Shown here: piece by piece, positions 1 to 8,836 of the stretch
How the letters are laid out: the number at the start of each line of letters is the position of its first letter
Position numbering within the stretch: the first letter of the stretch is position 1
NCBI GenBank assembly: GCA_039196715.1
Contig: JBCCUP010000001.1
Location: forward strand, 1-64,000
From: Pseudomonadota bacterium
GTDB lineage: Bacteria > Pseudomonadota > Gammaproteobacteria > CALCKW01
DNA length: 64,000 nt
Direction of reading: 5' to 3'
The notes under the pieces: generated by a model
Database searches by the model: none
What the model was told of the DNA's origin: nothing
The model's input: the letters and a program-made list of their open reading frames with translations, nothing else
Translations under genes and position numbers: made by a program

Positions 1-245
<245 letters not shown>

Positions 246-294
246 ACGCGTTCGCTTGCTGCTGCCCTCGCTGCCGACGCCGAGAACCGAAAAC

Positions 295-368
295 TGGAGC
301 GGGTGATGGGAATCGAACCCACATCATCAGCTTGGAAGGCTGAGGTTCTACCGTTGAACTACACCCGC
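295..368 (-). tRNA. tRNA-Gly (anticodon TCC)
   Basis: A 74-base minus-strand cloverleaf starting GCGGGTGTAGTTCAACGGTA. The anticodon loop CTTCCAAG gives TCC, the T-arm contains GGTTCGATTCC, and the CCA end is encoded at 297-295. It is equivalent to E. coli glyT, between tRNA-Tyr and tRNA-Thr. Confidence 0.96.
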
Positions 369-406
369 CCTGCCTCGCGTCCCAGCCATCAGCCGGTGAG
401 GAGCAA

Positions 407-490
407 TGGTGGAGGGGGGAGGATTCGAACCTCCGAAGCTTTCGCAGCAGATTTACAGTCTGCCCCCTTTGGCCGCTCGGGAACCCCTCC
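407..490 (-). tRNA. tRNA-Tyr (anticodon GTA)
   Basis: An 84-base minus-strand tRNA with the long variable arm of tRNA-Tyr. The acceptor GGAGGGG pairs with CCCCTCC, the anticodon loop CTGTAAAT gives GTA, the T-arm contains GGTTCGAATCC, and CCA is encoded (409-407). It is the first tRNA of the unit here, directly behind a good promoter. In E. coli it would be preceded by tRNA-Thr(TGT), which in this window is 18 kb away. Confidence 0.96.
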
Positions 491-505
491 GAATGCAAGC
501 CGACG

Positions 506-534
506 ATTTTGGATCAGGGCTGACGCTTTGTCAA
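506..534 (-). promoter_or_regulatory. Sigma-70 promoter of the tRNA-Tyr/Gly/Thr-tuf unit
   Basis: On the minus strand a perfect -35 box TTGACA (534-529) is followed after 17 bases by CAAAAT (511-506), a 4/6 match to the -10 consensus. The -10 box ends 16 bases before the tRNA-Tyr 5' end. This is the best sigma-70 match noticed in the window and fits a strongly expressed tRNA operon. Confidence 0.8.
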
Positions 535-572
535 TCGAATCGCCACACCCACAGTCGTAGGCGTGCGATCAA

Positions 573-2276
573 TCAGCTCAGCAGGCGGTCGAGCATCGGC
601 ATGAGGTACACGTCCAGGCGCACGAGGTCCAGCCCGCGCCAGGCGATGATCAGGAGCGCGAGGCCCGATGCCTTGCCCAACCAGTCCGATCGCTGCTTGC
701 GTTCGACCATCAGCAGCTCGATGCCGTAGAGCATGACCACCAGCGCGACGATGAAAATCGGCACACTGAACTGGCCGATCGGCAGGAAGTCGGCGAAGAA
801 GATGCTGCAGAGCACGACGAACAACAGCAGGTAGTCCAGGCTGGTGACCCGGAATTCCTCCTTGCGGCGCCGCGGGGAGAAGCGGATGGCGATGGCGACG
901 GCCAGCGCGACAGCGACGTAGTAGCCCATCTCGAACACCGGCGCCCAGTCCCGCTGCCAACCGCTGCGGTCCCAGGCACACAGGTAGACCACGAAAACGG
1001 TGACCGTGTACACGGCGAGTCGGCGCGGGGTTGCCCCGAGGCTGCGGCGCATGAACGACTGCAAGGTCACAGGCACCAACAGAAACAGCGCGACCAACCC
1101 GTAGTCGCGGTCGACATCATCGATCAGGAGCGAGACGGCGACCAGGTAAATCGGAATCAGGAACTCCAGCACCCGCCGCGGGAACACCACGAGCAGCGTC
1201 TTTCTGAGGGTCCTGTCGATGTCTCCGGACATGTCGATGAGTTGTCCGAACTGCCAGCCGGTGTCGCGCGCGTGCCAGTTCTTGCGCTCGGCCGAGGTCA
1301 GCAGCATCAGAAACACGCCGCAGATGCCGGCGTAGGCGGCGAGGATGACGAGGTCGTGCGCGTTGCGCAGCAGCAGGCCGGAGAGCACCATCGCCGCGTG
1401 CAGCACGTAGATGATCGTGACCGTCTCCTTGTGCACGAAGCCACGGTCGAGCAGGCGGTGGTGGATGTGGTGCTTGGACGCCTTGAAGATCGGCTGCTTG
1501 TTGCGCAGCCGCACGTACAGGACAAGAAAGAAGTCGAACACCGGCAGGCCAAGCAACGGCAGCATGGCGGCCGGGCTGAGGTCGGTGTCGGCGTACTGGG
1601 TCAGCCAGATCGCCAGAAAGCCGACGACAAACCCGAGGAACTGTGCCCCGCTGTCGCCCATGAAGACACGCGCCGGGTGCGTGTTGTACCGCAGGAAGCC
1701 CAACACCCCGCCGATCGCCGCCATCGCGACAATCAAGAGGACCGCCGCGTCTGCGAGGTACGCGAGCAGCGCGATGCCCGCCAGTGTCAGCAGCGATTCC
1801 CCGCCGGCCAGGCCATCGAGCCCGTCGGATTGGTTGGTTGCGTTGATCATCGCGACAAGGCAAACGATCGTGATGCCCATCGATATCGCCGCTGGCGGCA
1901 TCCAATCAGAAAAAATGGGGTATTGCGTAATGAAGAAGTCGCCGAACACCACCAGCGGTATGGCGGCGAGGAACTGGCCGATGAACTTCGCTTTCGGCCC
2001 CATCTCGTAGCGGTCGTCGAGCGCCCCGAACAACAAGAGCACCAGACTGCCGTAGATGAAGATGCCGAGCAGCGGCGTCATCGTCGTCATTGCAAACAGC
2101 GGGATGAGTGTGCCGAACACGATGCCCCAGCCGCCGACCCGCGGAATCGGTTCTTCGTGGACCCGACGGCCACTCGGGTGATCGACCATGCCGAGCCGCT
2201 CGGCGTGGCTCATCATGAAGGGCACGAGCACCAGAGAGATGATCGTCGCAGCGGCGATGACGTAGAGATACTGCAT
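573..2276 (-). CDS. WecA/MraY-family polyprenyl-phosphate sugar-1-phosphate transferase with a long C-terminal membrane extension
   Basis: This 567-aa polytopic inner-membrane protein belongs to the family that moves a sugar-1-phosphate from a nucleotide sugar to undecaprenyl phosphate, the first membrane step in O-antigen or exopolysaccharide synthesis. Family motifs are visible in order: the Asp pair in FGALDDRYEMGPK near residue 87, NATNQSDGLDGLAGG near 147, RVFMGDSGAQFLGF near 205, and the cytosolic HIHHR loop near 270. Typical WecA proteins have about 350-370 residues. Here about 200 further residues follow, with several hydrophobic segments and no motif I recognise. It is the last gene of the rfbF operon, 39 bases after the SAF-domain gene. 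The donor sugar is unknown. The gene ends only 39 bases before the tRNA promoter. Confidence 0.9.
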   Translation of the reverse strand: MQYLYVIAAATIISLVLVPFMMSHAERLGMVDHPSGRRVHEEPIPRVGGWGIVFGTLIPLFAMTTMTPLLGIFIYGSLVLLLFGALDDRYEMGPKAKFIGQFLAAIPLVVFGDFFITQYPIFSDWMPPAAISMGITIVCLVAMINATNQSDGLDGLAGGESLLTLAGIALLAYLADAAVLLIVAMAAIGGVLGFLRYNTHPARVFMGDSGAQFLGFVVGFLAIWLTQYADTDLSPAAMLPLLGLPVFDFFLVLYVRLRNKQPIFKASKHHIHHRLLDRGFVHKETVTIIYVLHAAMVLSGLLLRNAHDLVILAAYAGICGVFLMLLTSAERKNWHARDTGWQFGQLIDMSGDIDRTLRKTLLVVFPRRVLEFLIPIYLVAVSLLIDDVDRDYGLVALFLLVPVTLQSFMRRSLGATPRRLAVYTVTVFVVYLCAWDRSGWQRDWAPVFEMGYYVAVALAVAIAIRFSPRRRKEEFRVTSLDYLLLFVVLCSIFFADFLPIGQFSVPIFIVALVVMLYGIELLMVERKQRSDWLGKASGLALLIIAWRGLDLVRLDVYLMPMLDRLLS

Positions 2277-2315
2277 TGATCAGTGGGCGGTTGTGTCAGT
2301 TGTCAACATGGTCAC

Positions 2316-3596
2316 TCAGTCGAACGCGCCGATCTGCTCCTGTCGCAGGCGATCCACCGCGCGCCCCTCGGGCACGGTCACGTCGGCATAGGTGATGACC
2401 GTGTCCTTGGCGATGTCGCGCGTCAGCACACAGCCCTCGCTCAAACTCATGGGTAACGCGTTCAGCTCCACGCTGGTGGCGTAGTTGTCGATGCTGCCGA
2501 AGCAGTGGAACCCGCCGATGCCGTCGAGGGTGTCGCCAGCGCGCAGGTCCGTTTTGGCCACGGTCAGCACGTCGGCGACCGGCCCGGCCAAGGGTGTTGC
2601 CGCGGCATCTTCGAACAACACGGCACGCGCAACAGTTAAGGGCGTCTCAAGATGGGGCAAGTGGTACGGCACATAGAACGTATAAAGTGGACCGTCTCCC
2701 ATTTTGAGGTAGCTCGCGTACTGTTGCAGGATCGGGTTCTCGTTGTAACCCAGCACGAAAACGCCCGGTCCCGGCTCCGCGCCCAGGATGTAGTCCACCA
2801 ACCCACCCTGTCGCAGCTCGTCGAGATCGAACAGGCCCGGCGCCTCGGTGACGTGGCTGCACGTCGGCCCGTACATGCCGCGCGTGCCCACGCGGAAACC
2901 CGTCGCATTGGCGACGACCGCCATCTCCATGGAGATTTTCGTGCCGTCGGCAAAGGACGTGATCATCTTCGGCTTCTGCTTGACGCGGTCGGCGAAGGCC
3001 TTCTGCGTGGCCGGTGTGCGGTAGTTGTCCTGCAGCCCCTTGATGTTGCCGCACATCAGCGGGTCGTAGCCGATGCTCTTGACCCAGCGGTGAAGGTTCA
3101 TCACCACACCCGGCTGGTCACCATCGCAGTTGGTGATGGTCACGCCCTGGCGATCGGCGTACTGCTTGAGCACCGGCCCGACCACAGCGTCCAGCTCGGC
3201 GTTGAGCAACACCACGTGCTTGCCGTACTCGATCGCCCTGAGCGTGACCTGTGCGCCGAATTCGACTTCCCCGGTCGACTCGACGATGCAATCGATGTTG
3301 CCGGCCTCACAGATCAGCATCGGGTCGTCGGTGATCACCGGTCGACCGGCGTCGATGCACGCCTCGACCTCCGCCACCGACGTGGCCTGTTCGGGTGCAT
3401 CGATTCCGGCCTGCTCGTAGGCTGTCGCCGCGGTCGCCAGGGTCCGGTTGTACACGGCACTGGCCACCATGCCGGTGATGGACTGCACGATCGTGATCAC
3501 CAGGCCGCGGCCCATGTAACCGGCGCCGATGACGCCCACACGGATTGGCCTCCCCTCGGCTTCGCGTTTGGCCAGTGCGGTATCAACGATAATCAT
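2316..3596 (-). CDS. NAD(P)-dependent dehydrogenase, homoserine-dehydrogenase-like with C-terminal SAF domain
   Basis: This 426-aa cytoplasmic protein has an N-terminal Rossmann fold (GVIGAGYMGRG, residues 21-31) and a homoserine-dehydrogenase-like core. A C-terminal SAF-type segment (about residues 380-420) includes LSEGCVLTRDIAKDTVITYA. The combination matches the family annotated as predicted homoserine dehydrogenase with SAF domain. The start at 3596 has AGGAA 8 bases upstream; an open extension to 3836 overlaps rfbC and is rejected. It lies 16 bases after the rfbC-like gene in a nucleotide-sugar operon, so an amino-acid role is less likely than reduction or rearrangement of a sugar intermediate. 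The exact reaction is unknown; the pathway role is inferred from context only. Confidence 0.8.
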   Translation of the reverse strand: MIIVDTALAKREAEGRPIRVGVIGAGYMGRGLVITIVQSITGMVASAVYNRTLATAATAYEQAGIDAPEQATSVAEVEACIDAGRPVITDDPMLICEAGNIDCIVESTGEVEFGAQVTLRAIEYGKHVVLLNAELDAVVGPVLKQYADRQGVTITNCDGDQPGVVMNLHRWVKSIGYDPLMCGNIKGLQDNYRTPATQKAFADRVKQKPKMITSFADGTKISMEMAVVANATGFRVGTRGMYGPTCSHVTEAPGLFDLDELRQGGLVDYILGAEPGPGVFVLGYNENPILQQYASYLKMGDGPLYTFYVPYHLPHLETPLTVARAVLFEDAAATPLAGPVADVLTVAKTDLRAGDTLDGIGGFHCFGSIDNYATSVELNALPMSLSEGCVLTRDIAKDTVITYADVTVPEGRAVDRLRQEQIGAFD

Positions 3597-3612
3597 GCAA
3601 GCGTGTTCCTGT

Positions 3613-4146
3613 TCAGGACGTGTAGTCGGCCCACTGTCGATCCTTGTCCGATAACACAAGGCCCTCGGTGACCGGCCAGTCGATCGCGAACGCCGGGTCG
3701 TCCCAACGGAATCCGCGCTCGGCAGCCGGCGCGTAGGCGGCACTGACCATGTAATGCATCTCGGTGAGGTCCTCGAGCGTGAGGTAGCCGTGCGCGAAGC
3801 CCTTGGGCACGTAGAGCATGTTGCCCGCCTCGGCACTCAGGGTGACCCCGACCCACTCACCCCGGGTGGTTGACTCGGGCCGCAGATCGACCGCCACATC
3901 AAAGGCGCTCCCGCGCGTGCAGCGCACCAGCTTGTCCTCGGCATCGTTGCCCACCTGCAGGTGCAGACCGCGCAAGGTGCCTCGGTCGCGTGACGCAGCC
4001 GCGTTCGCCTGCACGAAATCCGTGCTGAGCCCGTGGGCGGCAAATTCGTCAACACAAAAGACGCGCGCGAAGAAGCCGCGGTCGTCGCCGCGGCGCTCCT
4101 GCTCGATCTCGAAACAGCCCGCCAGCCGCGTCTCGGTGAACTTCAT
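3613..4146 (-). CDS. dTDP-4-dehydrorhamnose 3,5-epimerase-like cupin
   Basis: This 177-aa protein is of RfbC type: a cupin that epimerises C3 and/or C5 of a 4-keto nucleotide sugar. The family pattern is clear: DDRGFFARVFC, the catalytic-His region LRGLHLQ, the VPKGFAHGYLTL strand, and the late FRWDDPAFAIDWP motif. Length equals the usual 175-185. No rfbA, rfbB or rfbD is nearby, so it need not make rhamnose; a 3- or 5-epimerase for the sugar built by this operon is more likely. It begins 4 bases after the UDP-glucose dehydrogenase gene and precedes the SAF gene by 16 bases. Confidence 0.88.
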   Translation of the reverse strand: MKFTETRLAGCFEIEQERRGDDRGFFARVFCVDEFAAHGLSTDFVQANAAASRDRGTLRGLHLQVGNDAEDKLVRCTRGSAFDVAVDLRPESTTRGEWVGVTLSAEAGNMLYVPKGFAHGYLTLEDLTEMHYMVSAAYAPAAERGFRWDDPAFAIDWPVTEGLVLSDKDRQWADYTS

Positions 4147-4150
4147 GGTG

Positions 4151-5488
4151 TCAGAGCCCTATGCCTTCGTACCGTGGCACGTCATCCTTGTCGAGCATCC
4201 GCCGACCGTCGATCACGACCGGACTCGGTTCCAGCGTGTGCACGATCTCCGGCAAGGCCTCGAACTCGTCCCATCGCGTCATCAGCAACACCGCCTCGGC
4301 GTCCGCCACGGCGGCCGCCATGCTGTCTGCGTAGTTGATGTCGATATCGGCGAAGGTATGGCGCGCCTCGTCGGCCGCGATCGGATCGTAGGCGTGGATT
4401 ACCGCGCCCTCGGCCGCCAGGGCCCGAATCACGGGAATCGACGGCGATTCACGCATGTCGTCGGTGCCGGGCTTGAAAGCCAAGCCCAATACAGCAATGT
4501 GAACACCCTTGCGGTTGGCAATGTGCCCGTCGAGCATCTCGAGCATCTTCTGCGGCTGAGCCGCGTTGACCGCGATCACGGCGTCGAGCAGTGACATGGT
4601 CTGACCGTGCCGCTGGCCATGCGCAATCAGTGCCTTGACGTCCTTCGGAAAGCAGCTGCCACCAAACCCGCAGCCCGCCTCGAGGTAGGTGTTCGAGCTC
4701 GGAAAGATCCGCGACCCGTCCGCCAGGATCGGCGAGAAGCGTTTGTCGAGATGCACACCGCGCATCACATCCATCGCGTCGATGTCGCCGATGCCGGCAC
4801 ACAGGTTGCCGATTTCGTTCGAGAAGGAAATCAGGGTTGCCAAAAGCGAATTCGCTGCGTACTTGATCATCTCGGCGGTCTTGGGGTTCGTTCGCACGAT
4901 CTCCACGCCTTCGAAAGGCGCGTAAACAGACGCAAGCATGTCCCTCGCTTTGTCGTCATTGCCGCCGACAACGATGCGGTCAGGGTTCATGAAGTCCGAA
5001 ATCGCATCGCCTTCGCGCAGGAACTCCGGATTCATGCCGACGCCGAAATGCACGCCGGCTTTCTTGTTCGACTCCCGCTCGAGAATCGGCAGGACCACGT
5101 CGTCCGTCGTGCCAGGCACCACCGTGCTCTTGACCACGACCATGTGGTAGTCGCTGCGCTCGCGCAGCGCCACGCCGATCTCTCGCGCCACCTGGCGGAT
5201 GAAGCTGACGTCGATTGCGCTGCCGTCAAAGGGCGTGCCGACCGCAATCAGCGAGAGGTCGCTCTCGATCACGGCCGCCTTGAGATCGGTCGAGGCTCGC
5301 AACCGGGTGCCCAGTGTTTGCTCGAGCAGTTCGGCCAGACCGACTTCGTAAATGGGCGGCTCGCCGCGGTTGATCTTGTCGACTTTGGTTTCGTCGACGT
5401 CGACACAGACGACGTCGTGTCCCTTGGCCGCCAGGCACACACCGGACACCAGTCCGACGTAGCCGGTTCCGGCAACGGCAATCTTCAT
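4151..5488 (-). CDS. UDP-glucose 6-dehydrogenase
   Basis: This 445-aa protein oxidises UDP-glucose to UDP-glucuronate with two NAD+. It has the N-terminal dinucleotide-binding motif GTGYVGLV (residues 8-15), the NPEFLREG segment near 153-160, and the active-site signature GFGGSCFPKD with the nucleophile Cys279. The C-terminal domain contains LGLAFKPGTDDMRESPS. The start is set at the ATG at 5488, which overlaps the stop of the preceding gene as TGATG. A GDP-mannose dehydrogenase is the main alternative, but SCFPKD and DFMNPDRIVVGG favour UDP-glucose. Its product would feed the SDR encoded just upstream. Confidence 0.92.
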   Translation of the reverse strand: MKIAVAGTGYVGLVSGVCLAAKGHDVVCVDVDETKVDKINRGEPPIYEVGLAELLEQTLGTRLRASTDLKAAVIESDLSLIAVGTPFDGSAIDVSFIRQVAREIGVALRERSDYHMVVVKSTVVPGTTDDVVLPILERESNKKAGVHFGVGMNPEFLREGDAISDFMNPDRIVVGGNDDKARDMLASVYAPFEGVEIVRTNPKTAEMIKYAANSLLATLISFSNEIGNLCAGIGDIDAMDVMRGVHLDKRFSPILADGSRIFPSSNTYLEAGCGFGGSCFPKDVKALIAHGQRHGQTMSLLDAVIAVNAAQPQKMLEMLDGHIANRKGVHIAVLGLAFKPGTDDMRESPSIPVIRALAAEGAVIHAYDPIAADEARHTFADIDINYADSMAAAVADAEAVLLMTRWDEFEALPEIVHTLEPSPVVIDGRRMLDKDDVPRYEGIGL

Positions 5489-6612
5489 CAGGCGTCCTCC
5501 GCCTCGCGGTTTTCGCTGTACCACACCAGCGCGCGACGCAGGCCATCGTCGATGCCGATACCGGGTTCGTAGCGAAGGTGCTCGCGCGCCTTGTCGATGA
5601 TCGGGCAGCGACGGTTGGGGTTGTCGGTCAGGTAGTCGGCGTCGTCACTCTGCCCGAGCTTCAGCGCACCCTGATACCCCCAGAGCGCCTGCGCCTGGTC
5701 GATCACGCGCTCGGCGAGCTCGCGCATCGAGATTTCGGGGGTGTCGATGCCGATGTTGTACGACTCGCCGTTCTGGCCGACGAGCAGGATCTTGTAGTAG
5801 CCCACAATCGCATCGGCGATGTAGCAGAAGGTTCGCGTGGGCGCGCCATCGGACAGCATCACGATGTCCTCGCCGTTCAGCACGTTGCGCGCAAAGTCGG
5901 GCAACACGCGGCGGTCGGAAATCTTCAGGCCCGGCCCGTAGTTGTTGAACGGGCGCGCGATTCGCACCGGCACGCCGTGCTGTTCAGCAAAGTTTACGCA
6001 GAGTGTTTCGCCGTAGCGCTTCGATTCGTCGTAGCAGGCGCGCGGCCCGGTACACGAGACATTGCCCCGGTAGATCTCGGGCGTCGGAATGTTGTCCGCG
6101 GTCGGGTCACCGTAGATTTCGCTGGTCGAGTAGTAGAGGAAGCCCTGCAAGGCCCTGCCCGCATCTGCCCGCTCGCGGGCGTAGTCGAGGAGGTGGCGCA
6201 AGCCATTCACGTTGGCGTCCATCGTCTCGATGGGGTACTTGCGGTAGTAGATCGGTGAGGCAATGCTCGCCGCGTGGATGATCCAGTCCACGTCGCCGAG
6301 GTTCGCTGGCAGCGGCTCGACCACGTCGTATTTCTGCACCGTGAGGTGTGGATCCGATTCCAGCGCCGTCAGCCAGGCCGGCACGCCGCGGATGAAGTTG
6401 TCGTACACCAGTACGTCGACCGGCGCGGCGGCGCGGGTGGCATTCCAGTGCAACGCCGCCTGGACCAGGTAGTAGCCGAGGAACCCGGCCCCGCCGGTGA
6501 TCAGCAGCCGCGTGCCGTCGAGTTTCGGGAACTCGGCCGCCAGTTGCTCGCAGATGTAGTTCAGGTCGGCGTCGATCACGTCCTGCGCGGTGTTCAGCGT
6601 CTCGTCAGTCAT
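5488..6612 (-). CDS. Extended SDR, UDP-glucuronate decarboxylase (UDP-xylose/apiose synthase)-like
   Basis: This 374-aa NAD-dependent epimerase/dehydratase-family protein has the cofactor motif GGAGFLG (40-46), the active-site stretch YSTSEIYGDP (161-170) and the YxxxK pair Tyr194/Lys198 in CYDESKR. The context TSEIYGDP...GPRACYDESKR...RPFNNYGPG resembles UDP-glucuronate decarboxylases. About 35 residues precede the Rossmann fold, an unusual N-terminal addition. It lies next to UDP-glucose dehydrogenase, so conversion of UDP-glucuronate to a pentose such as xylose, or a branched pentose such as apiose, is plausible. Because rfbF comes directly before it with a 3-base gap, a CDP-sugar 4,6-dehydratase role is the alternative. 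Confidence 0.8.
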   Translation of the reverse strand: MTDETLNTAQDVIDADLNYICEQLAAEFPKLDGTRLLITGGAGFLGYYLVQAALHWNATRAAAPVDVLVYDNFIRGVPAWLTALESDPHLTVQKYDVVEPLPANLGDVDWIIHAASIASPIYYRKYPIETMDANVNGLRHLLDYARERADAGRALQGFLYYSTSEIYGDPTADNIPTPEIYRGNVSCTGPRACYDESKRYGETLCVNFAEQHGVPVRIARPFNNYGPGLKISDRRVLPDFARNVLNGEDIVMLSDGAPTRTFCYIADAIVGYYKILLVGQNGESYNIGIDTPEISMRELAERVIDQAQALWGYQGALKLGQSDDADYLTDNPNRRCPIIDKAREHLRYEPGIGIDDGLRRALVWYSENREAEDA

Positions 6613-6615
6613 CGT

Positions 6616-7392
6616 TCAGCTCCACACTTTCCAGGGTGCCGAGCCGCTGGCCCAGAGGTCTTCGAGTTGCATCTTGTCACGCAGCGTGTCCATGGGTTGC
6701 CAGAAACCGTCGTGTCGAAAGGCCGAGAGCTGACCCTCCTGCGCAAGGCGCTCCATGGGCTCGCGCTCCCAGGTGGTGTGATCCCCTTCGATGTAGTCGA
6801 TGACACCGGGCTCGAGCACGAAGTACCCGCCGTTGATGTAGGCACTGCCACCGCTCGGTTTCTCGCGAAAGCTGCCGACCACCGTCTCGCCGTCACCCAG
6901 GCTGAACGCGCCGAACCGACCGGGTGGTTGCACAGCGGTCATCGACGCCTGGGTGCCCTGTTCCCGGTGGAACGCCAACAGGGCGGTGATGTCGATGTCG
7001 CCCACGCCGTCACCGTAGGTGAAACAGAAGGTCTCGTCGCCGATGTAGTCCTTCACGCGGCGCAGCCGTCCACCGGTCAGTGACCCCTCACCCGTGTCGA
7101 CACAGCTCACCTGCCACGGCTCGGCGTTGCTGTGGTGCACCGACATGGTGTTCTCCTTGAGGTTGAAGGTCATGTCCGAGTGGTAGAGGAAGTAGTTGGA
7201 GAAGTACTCCTTGATCACATTCCCCTTGTAGCCGCAGCAGATGATGAACTCGTGAACGCCGTGCGCCGAGTAGGTCTTCATGATGTGCCAGAGAATCGGC
7301 ATGCCACCCACTTCCACCATGGGCTTGGGCCGAATCGCGGTCTCCTCTGACAGCCTGGTCCCCAACCCACCGGCCAGTATCACGGCCTTCAT
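6616..7392 (-). CDS. rfbF: Glucose-1-phosphate cytidylyltransferase
   Basis: This 258-aa enzyme makes CDP-glucose from CTP and glucose-1-phosphate. The nucleotidyltransferase signature [20 protein letters not shown] is at residues 8-27. The family pattern is kept to the end: [41 protein letters not shown] and [14 protein letters not shown]. Length equals the usual 256-258. It is the first gene of a six-gene operon ending with the WecA-like gene. The usual partner, CDP-glucose 4,6-dehydratase, is not clearly present; the next gene looks more like a UDP-glucuronate decarboxylase. Confidence 0.93.
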   Translation of the reverse strand: MKAVILAGGLGTRLSEETAIRPKPMVEVGGMPILWHIMKTYSAHGVHEFIICCGYKGNVIKEYFSNYFLYHSDMTFNLKENTMSVHHSNAEPWQVSCVDTGEGSLTGGRLRRVKDYIGDETFCFTYGDGVGDIDITALLAFHREQGTQASMTAVQPPGRFGAFSLGDGETVVGSFREKPSGGSAYINGGYFVLEPGVIDYIEGDHTTWEREPMERLAQEGQLSAFRHDGFWQPMDTLRDKMQLEDLWASGSAPWKVWS

Positions 7393-7532
7393 GCATCACT
7401 CCTTTTTCGGAACGCCGCGCCACCAACTGGCACACCAGCTGGCAGCGGATTCTCATCGCGTTTGTCCAATCCCCGTTGAAGCAAGGCATACGCCAAGCCC
7501 CCTGACGGGTGGTCTACCGCGGTTTGCGACCG

Positions 7533-8786
7533 CTATTCGCCGCCTTGCAGCGGCTGCCGGTAGGTCACGCCGAGGAAGATCGCCTGGCTGATGCCGGGGT
7601 TGGCGATGTTGTCACGCTTCTCCCGACGGTACTGCAGCCCCGCGTCGAGTACCCACCAGCGCTTGAAACGCCAATTGACTGACGGCTCGAGCTTGAGGAA
7701 GCGCCGGTCGGCGTTGTCGTTGTCACGCAGCGCGCGGTTCTGAAACAGCTTGTTTCGCCATGTCAGGGTCACGAGCTCGGAGTACTGGTGCACCACGTTG
7801 AAGATCAATTCGTCCGCCAACACCACGTCGCCGGAGCCACTGGGGAAGAGGTTCCGCCCCAGACGCCCGGTGTAGCGGGTGCGCCCCGTGGTGCGGCTGG
7901 TGCTCACCTGCGCCAGGAACCCGTCTTCCGAGCCGTCTTCGGCCGTCGATTTGAAATCGGTGTTCTGGTACGCCCCGCGAAAGCTGATGTCGGCGGTCTC
8001 GGAAAACCGGTGCTTGAAGCCGGCACCGAGGATCTGCGATTGGAAGCCGAACTCGGCGTCGTCCGAGTCGTAGTCCTGGACCTCGATGTCGGTCGACCAG
8101 CTGTTGATCGGGTCGAGGTCGCGCTCGTACTCGCCGCGCAAACGCGTGCTGACGAAGTCCACGAGACTGGTCGAGACGGTGAAGCTGCCCTGCTGGAAGG
8201 TGACGTTGTCGTGCTCCACAGCGCTGATGTCACCTGCGAGGCGCATGCGCGAGACCGGGCTCAGGCGGTAGAGGAACTGCGGGCTCACAGCGACGCGCTG
8301 GCGTCGCACGTCCTGGCGGCTCAGCCCGTTCTCGACGTCTTCGGGCAACACCAGGCTGCCCGCGTCCAGACTCGGCTCCTGAAGCAGCGAATCGGTCAGA
8401 AACGACACGCCGAAACGGAACTCCGACCGCGGCTGGATCCGCTGGGTGTCGTAGCGCAACGTGGCGTCGACGCGGTTTTCGAGCTCGTCGAGGTTGTCGT
8501 CGAAGGCGTAGGCGTTCAGCCGAATCGAAGCCGCCGAACGTGCTGCCGGTGAGCGGTTGATGGCCGAGAGACCGAGCAACGCGCGCACCGTGGTGACCTC
8601 GAGCTGGTCCTGCTCCTCGTTGTTCAGTCGGAAGTTGTCGTCAAACGACAGCTCCGCGCCGTACGTCGCCTCCATACGCCAGACCTCAGCCGACGCTGTC
8701 GGGGCGATCAGACCCGAGACCAGACACACCGCTGCGGCGGCAAGCGACCCGTTGAACGCGCGCGAGCGCGCCGTGAAAATTGCCAT
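7533..8786 (-). CDS. Outer-membrane beta-barrel protein of the exopolysaccharide region
   Basis: This 417-aa exported protein has a signal peptide (residues 1 to about 33, ending TASAEVW) followed by alternating hydrophobic/polar strands, many Tyr/Trp/Phe girdle residues, and a last strand FLGVTYRQPLQG typical of an outer-membrane barrel. It resembles the large outer-membrane beta-barrel proteins found in exopolysaccharide clusters; I cannot assign a finer family. The start at 8786 has GGAG 8 bases upstream; an upstream open stretch overlaps a terminator and is rejected. It sits between the polysaccharide export gene and rfbF. A role in polymer passage across the outer membrane is inferred. 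Confidence 0.8.
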   Translation of the reverse strand: MAIFTARSRAFNGSLAAAAVCLVSGLIAPTASAEVWRMEATYGAELSFDDNFRLNNEEQDQLEVTTVRALLGLSAINRSPAARSAASIRLNAYAFDDNLDELENRVDATLRYDTQRIQPRSEFRFGVSFLTDSLLQEPSLDAGSLVLPEDVENGLSRQDVRRQRVAVSPQFLYRLSPVSRMRLAGDISAVEHDNVTFQQGSFTVSTSLVDFVSTRLRGEYERDLDPINSWSTDIEVQDYDSDDAEFGFQSQILGAGFKHRFSETADISFRGAYQNTDFKSTAEDGSEDGFLAQVSTSRTTGRTRYTGRLGRNLFPSGSGDVVLADELIFNVVHQYSELVTLTWRNKLFQNRALRDNDNADRRFLKLEPSVNWRFKRWWVLDAGLQYRREKRDNIANPGISQAIFLGVTYRQPLQGGE

Positions 8787-8836
8787 ACCAAGGCTCCGTG
8801 AAATCCACCCTCTGACCCGAATTCTAGAGCGCGGAC

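Noticed and set aside
3597-3836. 80-codon N-terminal extension of the SAF-domain gene
   Set aside because: It lies wholly in the rfbC-like gene, is Arg/Ser/Thr-rich, and the internal ATG has a good ribosome site.
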